DNA from: Candidatus Buchananbacteria bacterium RIFCSPLOWO2_02_FULL_46_11b
Lineage (GTDB): Bacteria > Patescibacteriota > Patescibacteriia > Buchananbacterales > UBA6539
Length of the DNA stretch: 5,221 bases
Reading direction: 5' to 3'
NCBI GenBank assembly: GCA_001817615.1
Contig: MHIR01000052.1
Location: 1-5,221, forward strand
Positions 5,144 to 5,221 of this stretch are shown piece after piece. The notes beneath the pieces were generated by a model. It worked only from the letters and a program-made list of their open reading frames with translations, was not told the DNA's origin and ran no database searches. Positions within the stretch are counted from its first letter, which is position 1. Each line of letters starts with the position of its first letter. The position numbers and the translations under genes are program-made.

Positions 5144-5221
5144 ATTGAATCAAAATGATTTCCAATTTTTATTTAATTTTAAATTTCAAATTTCAATTTA
5201 ATATTCAATTTTAAATGATAG
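5144..5221. repeat. AT-rich repeat block upstream of murB
   Basis: It contains TAATTTTAAATTTCAA (5174-5189) and AATTTTAAATGAT (5207-5219), exact copies of segments in the block at 3955-4005. Any murB promoter must lie here or further right. Several AT-rich hexamers could serve as -10 boxes on the minus strand, but none has a well-spaced -35 partner that I would call. AATCA-AAA-TGATT (5148-5160) is a small palindrome just before the murB start. Confidence 0.5.

Overview
The window reads as bacterial chromosome from an uncultivated lineage, most likely a Candidate Phyla Radiation (Patescibacteria, Parcubacteria-like) genome. This is an inference. It rests on the protein style of SecA and MurB, on moderate-GC genes separated by very AT-rich spacers full of small palindromes, and on weak or absent Shine-Dalgarno sequences before three of the four genes. 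TGA is used as a normal stop (secA and the response regulator), which argues against the code-25 lineages (Gracilibacteria, SR1/Absconditabacteria).

Layout, left to right. Bases 1-310 hold no gene: a terminator-like hairpin (46-61) is followed by two facing palindromic repeat elements (74-136 and 209-304, the latter reversed). A small DUF1653 gene (311-520, minus) lies 69 bp downstream of a complete secA (590-3322, minus), with a UUCG-capped hairpin between them. A divergent promoter region (about 3323-3520) separates secA from a stand-alone CheY-like receiver gene on the plus strand (3521-3883), which has the only strong ribosome binding site in the window and ends in a clear intrinsic terminator. 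Bases 3937-4177 are a gene-free convergent spacer with AT-rich repeats and a cluster of hairpins. A complete murB (4178-5143, minus) follows, and its upstream region (5144-5221) carries the same AT-rich repeat as the spacer beyond its 3' end.

Functionally these are housekeeping genes: the Sec translocation motor, a peptidoglycan-precursor reductase, a small protein of unknown function and an orphan receiver. They do not form one pathway. secA and the DUF1653 gene may be co-transcribed. secA and the receiver gene share a divergent intergenic region and could share regulation, but the sequence does not show that they do. The unusual content is in the spacers: a heptamer array that makes up nearly the whole secA leader, a palindrome over the receiver promoter, and two related hairpins in the convergent spacer with an apparent compensatory base-pair exchange. 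I see no evidence of a defence system, CRISPR array, transposase, tRNA or rRNA.
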